Positions 30,086 to 39,613 of a DNA stretch of 64,000 bases are shown in pieces. Location: contig JAMPXH010000001.1 of NCBI GenBank assembly GCA_023701285.1, forward strand, positions 25,516 through 89,515, written 5' to 3'. The stretch comes from Candidatus Didemnitutus sp. (lineage in GTDB: Bacteria > Verrucomicrobiota > Verrucomicrobiia > Opitutales > Opitutaceae). The notes under the pieces are model-generated. The model did no database searches. It was not told the origin of the DNA and saw nothing but the letters and a program-made list of their open reading frames with translations. Positions within the stretch are counted from its first letter, which is position 1. Every line of letters starts with the position of its first letter. A program made the translations under genes and the position numbers.

Positions 30086-32416
30086 ATGAAATCTACGTCC
30101 GGACGGTTCACGCTCCGCTGTTTCGCCTATGCGGCGATGCTCTCCTTGGCTCTTTGCCCGGCCTTCGCCCAAAGCCTCAACTGGACCGGCGGCAACCTGG
30201 CCACCAATAACGGCTGGGCGTCCGGCACCGCCGGCACCCTGACGAACTGGGAGGGCAACGTGCTGCCCGTGGCGATCACGCCCGTGGCCATCAACATCGC
30301 CACGGGAAACTTCACCCCGCCCAACACCTTCAACAACACCACCGGCAACCTGGTCAGCAGCTCGAATGACACCATGGCGTTCGGTGGGTCGTGGCAGATC
30401 ACCAGCCTCACCTTCAACAACGCCGCCGGGCAATTTCCCGCTCTCCTGCGGCTCAACGCCAATTTCGGCGCGGGCACGGGCACGCGCAATCAAACCATCC
30501 TCACCGACAGCAATGGCATGATGATCAATGTCGTGAACGGCGCCGCGGTCCTCATCTCGGCGAACAGCAGCACGACGCCGCTGCAAAGCTTCGTGGGCTC
30601 CAACCTCAACCTGAACTACTCGGGCAACGGCATCATCAACGTGGACAGCACCTCCAGCCTCTCCATCGGCGGTAATGCGACCAATTTCAAGGCCGTCGCC
30701 GGACAGACCGCCGCCATCGTCAAGACCGGTGAAGGCTCGCTCACGCTGGGCGGCGGTGGATCGAATTACACCGGCGGTTTCACGCTCCAGGAAGGCACGG
30801 TCTACGTGGTCGCCAGCTCGAACACGACGGCGACTATCCCCGCCACCGGAAACCCGAACCCCAACTACGGCGCCGGCGCCTTCGGCTTTGGCGGCACCCT
30901 CACCATCAACGCCGGCACCAAGCTCGCGTCGAACGGCACGTCCACCAACGCCAACCGCGTGATCGACAACCCCGTCAACTTCATCGGCGGCACCGTGACG
31001 CTGGGCGACACGACCAACAATGGCACCGTCACGTTCTCCTCCAGCGTTTTCGAGGGTAAGATCACCCTCTCGGCCAACACGACCGTAAATGCGTTGAGCA
31101 ACGTGAACTTCACCCGTGAGGTCACCGGCAGCGGCTCCCTGACCAAGACGGGCCCGGGCACCCTCTCGCTCGGCACCGTTCACACCTACACCGGTGGCAC
31201 GATCATCCAGGGCGGCATGCTTCAGATGTCCGACAGTGACAAGCTCCCCGTCGGCAGCGAAGTGACCTTCGACGGCGGCGCCCTCCGCATCGCCGGCAAC
31301 ACCAGCTTCACCGCCAACCACATCACCACACTCACCTCGAACGGCGCCACCTTCAACATCGCCGGCGGCGTCACCCTGACTTGGTCCGGCAACATCTCCG
31401 GCACCGGCGGCCTCAGCACCGCGGGCAGCGGCGCCACCGGTGGCCTCACCCTCTCCGGCCTCAACACCTACGCTGGCCCCACCGACATCGCCGCCGGCAA
31501 ACTCAAGGTCAACGGCTCGCTCGCCAGCGCCGTCACCATCGCCAGCGGCGCCGATCTCTCCGGCACCGGCACGCTCCACGGCGCCGTGCAAGTCAGCGGC
31601 ACTCACCACCCGGGCAATTCCGCCGGCGTCCAGACCTTCACTAGCAACCTCACTTACGGCACCGACGCGAGCATCGGTTGGGAACTCGCGGACAACTCCA
31701 CGGCCGCCGGCAGCTTCGATCAGGTGATCGTCGGCGGCACGCTCGACTTCGCCGGCCCCACCACGCTCGCGCTCTCCTTCGCCGGCACCAATTCCGCCGT
31801 GGTATGGCAAAACGCCTTCTGGCTCGAAGCCCGTTCGTGGCTGGTGTTCGACGCCGCGACCCTGACCAACTTCCAGAACCTGACCCTCAGCAGCCCGGCA
31901 ACGTGGACCGACTCCACCGGCGCCACCCTCGAGACCGCCCTCCCCGGCGCCACCTTCACCCTCTCCCAATCCGGCCAGAAGGTTTACCTCAACTACGCCC
32001 CCGTGCCCGTCATCGCCGACCCCTACACCCTCTGGCGGCAGGAATACTTCTCCCTCGCGGAGCTCGACCTCCCCACCGTCAGCGGCCCGCTCGCCGACCC
32101 CGATGCCGACGGCCTCGACAACCTCCTGGAATACGCGCTCGGGCTCGATCCGCGCCAAGCGGACTCCGCCGCGCTCCCCGCCGCCACGGCCGAGGACGGC
32201 TACTGGGTCTTCCATTACACGCGCCCGCTGAACCGCAGCGACGTGAGCTACAGCGTGGAAGTCTCCACCGACCTGCAGTCGTGGAGCACGAGCGTCATCG
32301 ACCACGAACAGATGGCCGTGGCGGGCGAAACCGCCACCTGGCGCGCGCGCTATCCGCAGACCGGCGCGCCCAAAGCGTTCTTCCGCCTCAGCGTCACGCC
32401 CCTCGTGACGCAGTAA
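30086..32416 (+). CDS. Autotransporter-associated beta-strand repeat (PATR-like) secreted protein with Verrucomicrobial-type C-terminal module
   Basis: GSGSLTKTGPGTLSLGTVHTYTGGTIIQGGMLQM and similar repeats; C-terminal DPDADGLDNLLEYALGLDP...AFFRLSVTP. Confidence 0.85.
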   Translation: MKSTSGRFTLRCFAYAAMLSLALCPAFAQSLNWTGGNLATNNGWASGTAGTLTNWEGNVLPVAITPVAINIATGNFTPPNTFNNTTGNLVSSSNDTMAFGGSWQITSLTFNNAAGQFPALLRLNANFGAGTGTRNQTILTDSNGMMINVVNGAAVLISANSSTTPLQSFVGSNLNLNYSGNGIINVDSTSSLSIGGNATNFKAVAGQTAAIVKTGEGSLTLGGGGSNYTGGFTLQEGTVYVVASSNTTATIPATGNPNPNYGAGAFGFGGTLTINAGTKLASNGTSTNANRVIDNPVNFIGGTVTLGDTTNNGTVTFSSSVFEGKITLSANTTVNALSNVNFTREVTGSGSLTKTGPGTLSLGTVHTYTGGTIIQGGMLQMSDSDKLPVGSEVTFDGGALRIAGNTSFTANHITTLTSNGATFNIAGGVTLTWSGNISGTGGLSTAGSGATGGLTLSGLNTYAGPTDIAAGKLKVNGSLASAVTIASGADLSGTGTLHGAVQVSGTHHPGNSAGVQTFTSNLTYGTDASIGWELADNSTAAGSFDQVIVGGTLDFAGPTTLALSFAGTNSAVVWQNAFWLEARSWLVFDAATLTNFQNLTLSSPATWTDSTGATLETALPGATFTLSQSGQKVYLNYAPVPVIADPYTLWRQEYFSLAELDLPTVSGPLADPDADGLDNLLEYALGLDPRQADSAALPAATAEDGYWVFHYTRPLNRSDVSYSVEVSTDLQSWSTSVIDHEQMAVAGETATWRARYPQTGAPKAFFRLSVTPLVTQ

Positions 32417-32573
32417 CCAAAACTTTTCCTGTGGGACCGGATCTGCATCCGGTCCGCCTGTCCTTCGCCGTCCATGGCGATCCGGGGCGAATTCGGTCCC
32501 ACCGGAAGCTCTTTCCTCCACGCGTGACGGCCACCGCATCGGCGGCCGCGAGACGCGCCCGACCGCACCGCGC

Positions 32574-33032
32574 TCAACCCCGGTAAGCCGCGCAGCGGCT
32601 CGACCAATCGCGCGAGCCCGCCGCCGGGTGCCCGGACTTCATGCGGTTCTGACACACCGCGCACAGGCACTCGATTTCATCGATGCCGATCAGGCGGAAC
32701 CGCGCCAGCGCCACGTCCAGCTCCCGCGGTTGCAGGAACGGTGCCACGGCGCGCAGGGCGAGCTCGCCGGTCGCATAGAACTTCGCCAGTGGGTTCATGC
32801 GGCAATCGCAGTGCCGCTCCAACGGCAGCCGCAGCGAGCTGCGCCGCGCCATCACCGCGAGATCCTTCCGCAACTGCGTGAGCACGGCCGTGATGGTGTC
32901 GTCCATCTTGAAGACGAGCGTGTCGGGATTGCCCAGCGCCGAGACGCTGGGTTCGCGACGCAACAGCGCCTCCCACTCGAATTTCCAGAGTGCGCGGCGT
33001 GCTTCCAGCTGAAGGATCGTCGATGCGTCCAT
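32574..33032 (-). CDS. Hypothetical protein, Cys/His-rich C-terminal half
   Basis: MDASTILQLEARRALWKFEWEALLRREPS...CDCRMNPLAKFY...IECLCAVCQNRM. Confidence 0.5.
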   Translation of the reverse strand: MDASTILQLEARRALWKFEWEALLRREPSVSALGNPDTLVFKMDDTITAVLTQLRKDLAVMARRSSLRLPLERHCDCRMNPLAKFYATGELALRAVAPFLQPRELDVALARFRLIGIDEIECLCAVCQNRMKSGHPAAGSRDWSSRCAAYRG

Positions 33033-33141
33033 GTGCCGCAGTATGCGCCGGACCGGGCCCGCGCGCCGCGCATGGATTGGCGACGTCTCTGCGCCGGTTT
33101 TCTTCCGCGCTCCCTTCACCGCTCGGCGCCCACCCGGGCGC

Positions 33142-33717
33142 TCAAAACGACAACCGCCGCTCCCGCGCCACGAACCAAACCGGCTGCGCCTCGTCGTCGA
33201 GGAACGGACTGATCCGCACCTCCGCCCGGTAACGGCTCCCGTCCTTGTGGTAGTTCACCAGCTGCTCGCGGCAGCTGCGCCGGCCCCGCACCGCCGCGCG
33301 GATGCGTTGCACCGTCTCGGGGTCGGTCTCCGGCCCCTGCAACAATTCGCCGGGCTTGCGTCCCTTCAACTCGTCGAGCTGGTAACCGCACAGCGCGGTG
33401 AACGCCGCGTTCACCCACACGATCCGCCCGAGCGGATCGGTCACGACGAGCGATTCCGGCTCCTTCTCCTGCGCCACAGCGTCCGCCGCGACCAGGATCC
33501 GCAGCTTCAACTCCGCCGGCGGCGTCGCGCGCGCGGGGGAAGCCGCTTCGGGCAACAGCGTCAGCGCCGCGGCCTCCTGTAGCACGGCGACATGCTCCTG
33601 CAGCTCGCGGTCGAACTCCACCAACACGCCAAAGCCCTCGCGTTCCTCTGGGCTCATGGCCCCGGACACGTAGAGCGCCGCACGGTCTTGGAGGAGTTCG
33701 GACAACACAACCTTCAT
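33142..33717 (-). CDS. RskA-like anti-sigma N-terminus fused to a PAS domain
   Basis: ALYVSGAMSPEEREGFGVLVEFDRELQEHVAVLQEAAALTLLP...LKLRIL followed by LVVTDPLGRIVWVNAAFTALCGYQLDELKGRKPGELLQGPETD. Confidence 0.7.
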   Translation of the reverse strand: MKVVLSELLQDRAALYVSGAMSPEEREGFGVLVEFDRELQEHVAVLQEAAALTLLPEAASPARATPPAELKLRILVAADAVAQEKEPESLVVTDPLGRIVWVNAAFTALCGYQLDELKGRKPGELLQGPETDPETVQRIRAAVRGRRSCREQLVNYHKDGSRYRAEVRISPFLDDEAQPVWFVARERRLSF

Positions 33718-33828
33718 GCAAGTCGTCCCGCCCCCACAGTCAAAACCGGATTCCCCTTCTGCCCACCGGTAGGGCGAGTTGTCCCCAACGAGCCGCTCAT
33801 GCGCCCGCCGCCCACCGCCAGCGCCGGC

Positions 33829-36800
33829 TCAACCGGCCACGATGTTCACGCTCACTTGCAGGCGGAAGAACACAGCCGTTGCCGCACCGCGCGGCAGCGT
33901 GGCCTGCCAGATCTCGCGGTCACCCTCGGTGCCGACATGCGTGAGCGTGACCGCCTCCGACGCCCATTCCACCAAGTCGCTCGATGCCTGCACCGTGTAG
34001 CTCACATCCGCGCGCCCGACCGGCTTCGTGAACGTGAAGGTCCACGCCTCGGCACCCAGCTCCACCTGCGGCGCAAGCGCGGCGGCATCCGCCGCGCGCG
34101 GATCGGTGCCGAGCCCGTATTCGATCAGGTTGGCGAGACCGTCCGCGTCGGGATCGGCCTCCGCTCCGCTGATCGTCTCCTGATCGAGTTCTCCGGGCAA
34201 AAAGGCGGCCGCCCGCCACGCCGCGAAATCGGGCGTGATGGTGAGCACGAGCGTCGCCGTGCCGGTGCCGATCGCGTTGGCGGCACCGAGCGCGAGCTGG
34301 AACGTGCCCGCGACCATCGGCGTGCCGCTGATGTAACCGGTCTCCGGATTGAAATTCAGGCCCTCTGGGAGCGGCGCGGCGGCAAAGGCATCCGGCGCAC
34401 CCGACGCTTCGATCACGTAGATGAACGATTGCCCCACCTGCGCCTGCGCCGTGCGCGCGCTCGTGATTTGCGGCGCCGCGGGCACGAGCGCCGACGCGCG
34501 CACGAAGACCAGCCGGCCGTTGAGCGGCGCGCCCGGCGTGACGACGTCCGAGCTCTGCAACAACACGAAGCTGTCGTCGCCCCACCGGATCAGCTTCAAC
34601 GGCAGATGCGTGCTCTCCGGCAACGCGACCTCGCCGACGCGGCTGAATCCGCCCAGCTCGTAGCTGCGCAGCGCGGTGTTCACCACGCCGTAGGCCCGGC
34701 CGCGCGCCGTCTCCAACACCGGCACGCCGCCCGCGCCGGACGACAGCTCCGCGATCGTGCCGAGCGTGACGCCGGCCTTCGCATCGAACACCACGCCGGA
34801 GGCGCTGAGCGCCAGGTTGCCCGAGCTCACGAAGTCGCCCGCCGAGGCATTGAAGGCCGAGTAAGTGGGTCCGGCCGACAGGCCCGACGGGAAAACCGCC
34901 AGCCGCATCAACTGCTGCGTCCCGACCGTGTCGAGCGCGAGCAGCGTGTCGGCATCGGGCCCGCGCTCGAGCCGGTCGCCCGTGAAGAGTCCGAGGCTCG
35001 CGATCCGCGCCGTGGCGCCGTCGAACACATACACGCCACGATACGACATCGCGACGGCGATCGACTCCGGTTGCCCCGGCAACACCACGATGTCCGCCGC
35101 GGGGAACGTGCCGTAAGCCGACACCGGCATCGGAATCTCCAGCGCGACGGTGAAACTCTCCAAGTCCACGCGCAGCACCTTCGTCTCGTCGCCGAGGCCG
35201 ACGTAGAGGAACTCGCCGCCATCGCTGATCGCGAGCCGCCGCGGGTTGCCGCCGGTCTCAAGCGCGCGCAGCACGCGGCCCGTGCGGGCATCGAGCTCCA
35301 ACACGCGCTGGGCAAAGTCGGCCGCGCCCTGATTGCCCGTGCTCACATAGACGCGCGGCAAAACCGGGTGCGCGACCACGTCGGTGGCGTGCAGCAGCAG
35401 CGCGTTCACGGCTTCGGGCTCGTCCGCGAACACCGCCGACACGGCGCGCGCCGCCCCGTCGTTCTCCGGCACCGGATCGACCGCGCCCGAGAACACCGCC
35501 GCGCGCAGCACCGCCGGCCCGTAGGCCGCCGCCGTCAGCGCAAAGGTCAACGCGCGCGTCTCGCCCGCCGCGAGATCGCCGAGCCGCGCCACGACCGCGC
35601 CAGCCAGTGTCTCGAACGTCACGCCGGGCGTCACCCCGGGCGCGATCGCCATCGCGTAGTCGTTCCAGAAATCGAGCCGCACCGCCGGCGCCGGATTCGG
35701 GCCGTGGTTGGTCACCGTGAGCGTGAATTCCTGCGGCACGCCCGGCGTCAATTCGTCGCCGGTGCCGGGCGCGAAGACCACCGCCACATCCGTCGCCGGC
35801 GCCGTGGGCGCGAGCGCGGGATGCCGGAACACGACCACGTCGCCGCCGAACAGCCGCAACGCCACGCCATCCGCGCCCCAGCGTTGCAACTCCGCGATTT
35901 CACCGAGCCCGGCGGGGAGAGCCAGTTGCGCCAGCGGCCGCAGCGTCACGGCATCGAACACCCACAATCCGCCCGGCGATTGCGCCGCGTAGAAACGCCG
36001 CGCCGCCGCATCCGCGCCCACCGCCCACGCCGTCACATCCGTCGGCAGCGCCAGCCGCCCGCGGCCGCGCAACGCGAGCCCGTCGGCCACGACTCCCGTG
36101 CTGGCGATGACGAGATCGCCCGACGCCGCGAGCTTGGTCTGGAAGCCCCTGAACGGCGTGTCCGCCGCCGGCTGCACCGCGAGCGCGCCGGCCGTTACGG
36201 TCAACGCGGCGAAATCATGCCCGTCGTTGGACGTGTTGTAGCCATACACGACGCCCGGCCGCTGCGCCGCCGCCAGCTCGAGCAGCGGCGGGTTGCTCTG
36301 TTGCGCCACGAGCACGCCGTTGCGGTAGCTGCCGACGGTGGCGAACGAACTCGCCTGCGTCCGCTGGCCCACCAGCACCGTGTCCGGCGCACCCGGCACC
36401 ACCGCGAGATCGACCGGGTAATACGCATAGCTGTCGAACGGCGCCCCCAGCGCCCCGAGCGTGAGCGTCCGCACCACCGCCTGCGCGTTCAGATCGTATT
36501 GCACCACTTGGTTGCTGAAGCCGAGCCCGACGTAGGCGAACGCGCCGTCATCGCTTACCGCCAGCGACTGCGGCGCATTCCCCAACGCCGCCGAGGGCGT
36601 GAGGACGCCCGTGAGCGGATCGAGCGCCACGAGCGCGTTCGCGAGATTGCCCGCGGCGTTCGGCCCGGCAGTGAAGAGTAACCGCCCGCGCGTCGCATCC
36701 GCCGCGAGCGCCGCGGCCGCGACCGCCGCCACACGGAAAGGCTGCACCGCTGCGCTGACCGACGACACCCCGTCGACCATCACGCGCAGCCGCAAGGTCG

Positions 36801-37098
36801 CGAGTGTGTCCGGCACCGTCAGCGCCACCAGCGTTTGCCCGCTGGAGAACGTCACCGGCACGGCTTCGCCCACCGTCGCACCGCCCGCCGCCTCGATCCA
36901 CGCCGCCGTGCCGCTCCCGTTGAATGTGAAGAGCTGCGCCGCCCCCGCATCGCGCGCCGTGACGATGAATTGCGTCTGCGTTCCCACCCGCGCCCACTCC
37001 GAATCCCGCGTGAAGGCGAAGTCCGCCGGCACCTGCGCGAGCAGCACGGCGGGCAGGAAAACGAGCAACGCAGCGACGAAGAAGTGACGGAAGATCAT
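33829..37098 (-). CDS. Large secreted beta-propeller (YVTN-like) protein with putative Ig (He_PIG-like) domain and C-terminal module
   Basis: ALDPLTGVLTPSAALGNAPQSLAVSDDGAFAYVGL...; GLNFNPETGYISGTPMVAGTFQLALGAANAIGT; DPDADGLANLIEYGLGTDP...FFRLQV. Confidence 0.8.
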   Translation of the reverse strand: MIFRHFFVAALLVFLPAVLLAQVPADFAFTRDSEWARVGTQTQFIVTARDAGAAQLFTFNGSGTAAWIEAAGGATVGEAVPVTFSSGQTLVALTVPDTLATLRLRVMVDGVSSVSAAVQPFRVAAVAAAALAADATRGRLLFTAGPNAAGNLANALVALDPLTGVLTPSAALGNAPQSLAVSDDGAFAYVGLGFSNQVVQYDLNAQAVVRTLTLGALGAPFDSYAYYPVDLAVVPGAPDTVLVGQRTQASSFATVGSYRNGVLVAQQSNPPLLELAAAQRPGVVYGYNTSNDGHDFAALTVTAGALAVQPAADTPFRGFQTKLAASGDLVIASTGVVADGLALRGRGRLALPTDVTAWAVGADAAARRFYAAQSPGGLWVFDAVTLRPLAQLALPAGLGEIAELQRWGADGVALRLFGGDVVVFRHPALAPTAPATDVAVVFAPGTGDELTPGVPQEFTLTVTNHGPNPAPAVRLDFWNDYAMAIAPGVTPGVTFETLAGAVVARLGDLAAGETRALTFALTAAAYGPAVLRAAVFSGAVDPVPENDGAARAVSAVFADEPEAVNALLLHATDVVAHPVLPRVYVSTGNQGAADFAQRVLELDARTGRVLRALETGGNPRRLAISDGGEFLYVGLGDETKVLRVDLESFTVALEIPMPVSAYGTFPAADIVVLPGQPESIAVAMSYRGVYVFDGATARIASLGLFTGDRLERGPDADTLLALDTVGTQQLMRLAVFPSGLSAGPTYSAFNASAGDFVSSGNLALSASGVVFDAKAGVTLGTIAELSSGAGGVPVLETARGRAYGVVNTALRSYELGGFSRVGEVALPESTHLPLKLIRWGDDSFVLLQSSDVVTPGAPLNGRLVFVRASALVPAAPQITSARTAQAQVGQSFIYVIEASGAPDAFAAAPLPEGLNFNPETGYISGTPMVAGTFQLALGAANAIGTGTATLVLTITPDFAAWRAAAFLPGELDQETISGAEADPDADGLANLIEYGLGTDPRAADAAALAPQVELGAEAWTFTFTKPVGRADVSYTVQASSDLVEWASEAVTLTHVGTEGDREIWQATLPRGAATAVFFRLQVSVNIVAG

Positions 37099-37290
37099 GC
37101 GGACGGAGGAGACTTTGGCGTGGAAACGAAAAGCGGGCCGGCACCCGAAGGCATCACAACCCGCTCACTCACCGCCCACCCTAAAAATCCCCCACCGCCC
37201 GACGCAAGACCGGTGTCATACCGCCATTAGATGCCTCACTCGAACCAGCTTTTAATAAAGAGCAGCCCCTGAAAGCTAAAAAGGCTTTGT

Positions 37291-38082
37291 TCAGATCGCT
37301 TCGTGAATCCAAAGCAGTGTGAGAATGAACCGGCTATCGCGTGCCCGCATAGAGTCCTCGGTGATATACTCCTTCCCATTGGGTCGGAAGCCGCGGATCC
37401 ACATGCCCGCCGGCACGTCCTGCGCGCGTGATTGCGTTTCAGGGCCTTGCAGGAGTTCATTCGCACAACTGTAGCGATGGATTTCCGTTTCGTCGCGCGG
37501 CCAGAAGTCTAGCGCCTGATCGCCCATCACGAACCATTTTCGCTCCCCATTTTCAGAAGCGACCAGAAGCACTGGTTCGCTGCTATAGTGCACAAACTGA
37601 ATCGCCGCGGACGACAACGTGGTTTGATAGCGATCAGCTAACCGTTTCACAGCGTCCCACCCTGGCTCGCAAAGACGAGCCTCCGGTTGGAAAAATTGCT
37701 TAGGCATGAGCAACTCTGCGGCGAAGTAATTCGCTTCGAGCTCCTCTGGTTGCTGGCGATGATTGAAATTGCGCGTCTGTGTGACGTCGACTTCGTCCAT
37801 CTGACGGATGTTCGGGTGCAAGAGAACATGGCCCAACTCGTGGGCGATGATCATTCGCCGCTGTCCCGTGCGCGTTATGGCCTCGTTGACCGTGATGATC
37901 GCCAAACCGTCCGAACGGACCATCCGCCCGTGGCAACCAGCAAGAGGTGCGTAGCGAACCGGTGCGTTTTTGTAGGGAGCGATTTTCTCGATGATGATCT
38001 CGGCCGGATCGCGAATTTGTAGCTCCGTGATGAGGTCACGTGCCCGACACACCGCTCCCGCGTAGCTCGGAACCTTGGTCAC
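37291..38082 (-). CDS. ImmA/IrrE family metallo-endopeptidase
   Basis: MIIAHELGHVLLHP (HExxH) and downstream LEANYFAAELLMP. Confidence 0.92.
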   Translation of the reverse strand: MTKVPSYAGAVCRARDLITELQIRDPAEIIIEKIAPYKNAPVRYAPLAGCHGRMVRSDGLAIITVNEAITRTGQRRMIIAHELGHVLLHPNIRQMDEVDVTQTRNFNHRQQPEELEANYFAAELLMPKQFFQPEARLCEPGWDAVKRLADRYQTTLSSAAIQFVHYSSEPVLLVASENGERKWFVMGDQALDFWPRDETEIHRYSCANELLQGPETQSRAQDVPAGMWIRGFRPNGKEYITEDSMRARDSRFILTLLWIHEAI

Positions 38083-38534
38083 AGTGTAGGGGGCTGCTCC
38101 GGTGGAGTCTCATGCTGGAGTTCCAGGAGAATATCCACTTCGTCGAGAAACGCCGCTTTGCTTTCGACCGTGACGCTTGTGAGATTGCTGAAGGCGGTCT
38201 GGACCCGGAGTTGCCCTTGCGCGCCGTAGCGTCCGCTGCGCACCGCGTTAAAGGCGGTGTTAATTTCGTCCGCGGTGCGCCCCAGCCACGAACGCCGGGT
38301 TCGGCCGGCGGCATTGGCTCGCGCTTGCAAGGCGTCCCCCTGCTGCATCCAACTCAACCGCGACTCGCGGGAAAGAGCGGCCGCGCGCGCCTTGAGCCGC
38401 GTCACGAGCGCTTCGGGATCGTAACCCTTCTCACAGAGGCTAGCTTTGACCTCGGCCGCAGTCAGGCCATCGGTCCGGCTCAAGCCTTCGACAATCCGCC
38501 CGAGGGGCGGATGCTCGAATTCAGCGGGATTCAT
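38079..38534 (-). CDS. Hypothetical protein, 151 aa, translationally coupled to ImmA/IrrE gene
   Basis: 4-nt overlaps with both neighbours on the minus strand. Confidence 0.75.
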   Translation of the reverse strand: MNPAEFEHPPLGRIVEGLSRTDGLTAAEVKASLCEKGYDPEALVTRLKARAAALSRESRLSWMQQGDALQARANAAGRTRRSWLGRTADEINTAFNAVRSGRYGAQGQLRVQTAFSNLTSVTVESKAAFLDEVDILLELQHETPPEQPPTL

Positions 38535-39184
38535 GAGACCTCCTGTAATGGTTTGATATCGGCATACTGGGGATTCTGGCGAAGAATTTTTTCGGCTTTG
38601 CCTTCAAGTTTGCGCTTCAATTCGGAGATCCGGGTGGGCGCGAGTCCCGTTTGCTCGGCGATTTTCGCCGGCGTGTAGTGCCCTTCTTCATAGGCCAGCA
38701 GCAGGAGTCCGAGTTCCTCGTCGTCCGCGACACTGTTGGCGAGGAGCGTGCAAAACTCGCGCTGCTGCCGCTTCCGTTCGTCCGCTTCCGCCGCGTTCGC
38801 CGGCAGGGTCGGGTCCGGTGCGTTCTCGATCAGGTCCACTTGCTGATGATCAACGTCCTCCCGCACCACATGATTGGCGATCGGCGAACGACAGGCCTGC
38901 TTGTAATGGTTTCGGACTAAACTCCAAATGACGGCACGGAGGTTTTGTTCCAGCGACTGGTCGGCGTGGTAGGCACGCCGACCCTGCGCCAGTGCCTCCA
39001 GCGCTTCCTCCACGATTTCATCCGCGGTGCAGTTGTTGATCGTGACGGCCGTCGCGCGTGAACCCGCCATCGCCAATCCGCGCCACCGGCAACCAACGAT
39101 CTCGTAGTGCGCGTAGCGCAGGAGCTGCGGACCGAGGTGTTCCCAATCGGCGATCTCAATAGCGGCGACGGCAGCGGTCTGCAT
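38531..39184 (-). CDS. Sigma-70/ECF-like sigma factor
   Basis: TADEIVEEALEALAQG...NLRAVIWSLVRNHYKQ and C-terminal HTH-like YTPAKIAEQTGLAPTRISELKRKLEGK. Confidence 0.7.
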   Translation of the reverse strand: MQTAAVAAIEIADWEHLGPQLLRYAHYEIVGCRWRGLAMAGSRATAVTINNCTADEIVEEALEALAQGRRAYHADQSLEQNLRAVIWSLVRNHYKQACRSPIANHVVREDVDHQQVDLIENAPDPTLPANAAEADERKRQQREFCTLLANSVADDEELGLLLLAYEEGHYTPAKIAEQTGLAPTRISELKRKLEGKAEKILRQNPQYADIKPLQEVS

Positions 39185-39257
39185 GGAACTCAGACATAGC
39201 GGAACGGAGCAGACGGCCAACTAAACAAAATTCCGGGCGCGAAATATTTTTCCCCAG

Positions 39258-39269
39258 AAACGGCCGTTT
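39258..39269. promoter_or_regulatory. Candidate operator between the divergent arms of the ubiquitin-like locus
   Basis: Perfect 12-bp palindrome AAACGGCCGTTT in the 39185-39331 intergenic region. Confidence 0.4.
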
Positions 39270-39331
39270 TCGGAGGAAGTAATGTGGCGAGTCGTGGCAA
39301 TTCCGCCGCTCCCGCCCACCAACCAACCGTC

Positions 39332-39613
39332 ATGAGTAACGCAGACAACGCTCCCGGGCAGAACCGGGACCACGACCGCAAAGAGGTCACGATCGTCGTC
39401 AACGGCCGATCGAAAACGATCACCCAAAAGGATCTGACCTTCGACGAGGTCGTCACGCTCGCGTTCGGTCCGCCGAACTACGAAACGAGCGTTTACACCG
39501 TCACCTACCAGAAAGGCGACGAGCACAAGCCGAAGGGCAGCCTCGTGCAGGGCCAGTCGGTCAAAATCAAAGATGGGATGATCTTCGATGTCCTCCGCAC
39601 TGATAAATCTTAG
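39332..39613 (+). CDS. Multiubiquitin-family ubiquitin-like protein (single Ubl domain)
   Basis: KEVTIVVNGRSKTITQKDLTFDEVVTLAFGPPNYETSVYTVTYQKGDEHKPKGSLVQGQSVKIKDGMIFDVLRTDKS; alternative GTG start at 39284 has a better-placed GGAGG. Confidence 0.85.
   Translation: MSNADNAPGQNRDHDRKEVTIVVNGRSKTITQKDLTFDEVVTLAFGPPNYETSVYTVTYQKGDEHKPKGSLVQGQSVKIKDGMIFDVLRTDKS

Noticed and set aside
29810-32539. 909-aa minus-strand ORF
   Set aside because: Antisense shadow of the PATR protein
33142-33717. LOV photoreceptor domain
   Set aside because: PAS domain has GRKPGELLQ in place of the GRNCRFLQ flavin-adduct motif, so no photoactive cysteine
33592-36681. 1029-aa plus-strand ORF
   Set aside because: Antisense shadow of the beta-propeller protein; Arg/His/Gln-rich nonsense composition
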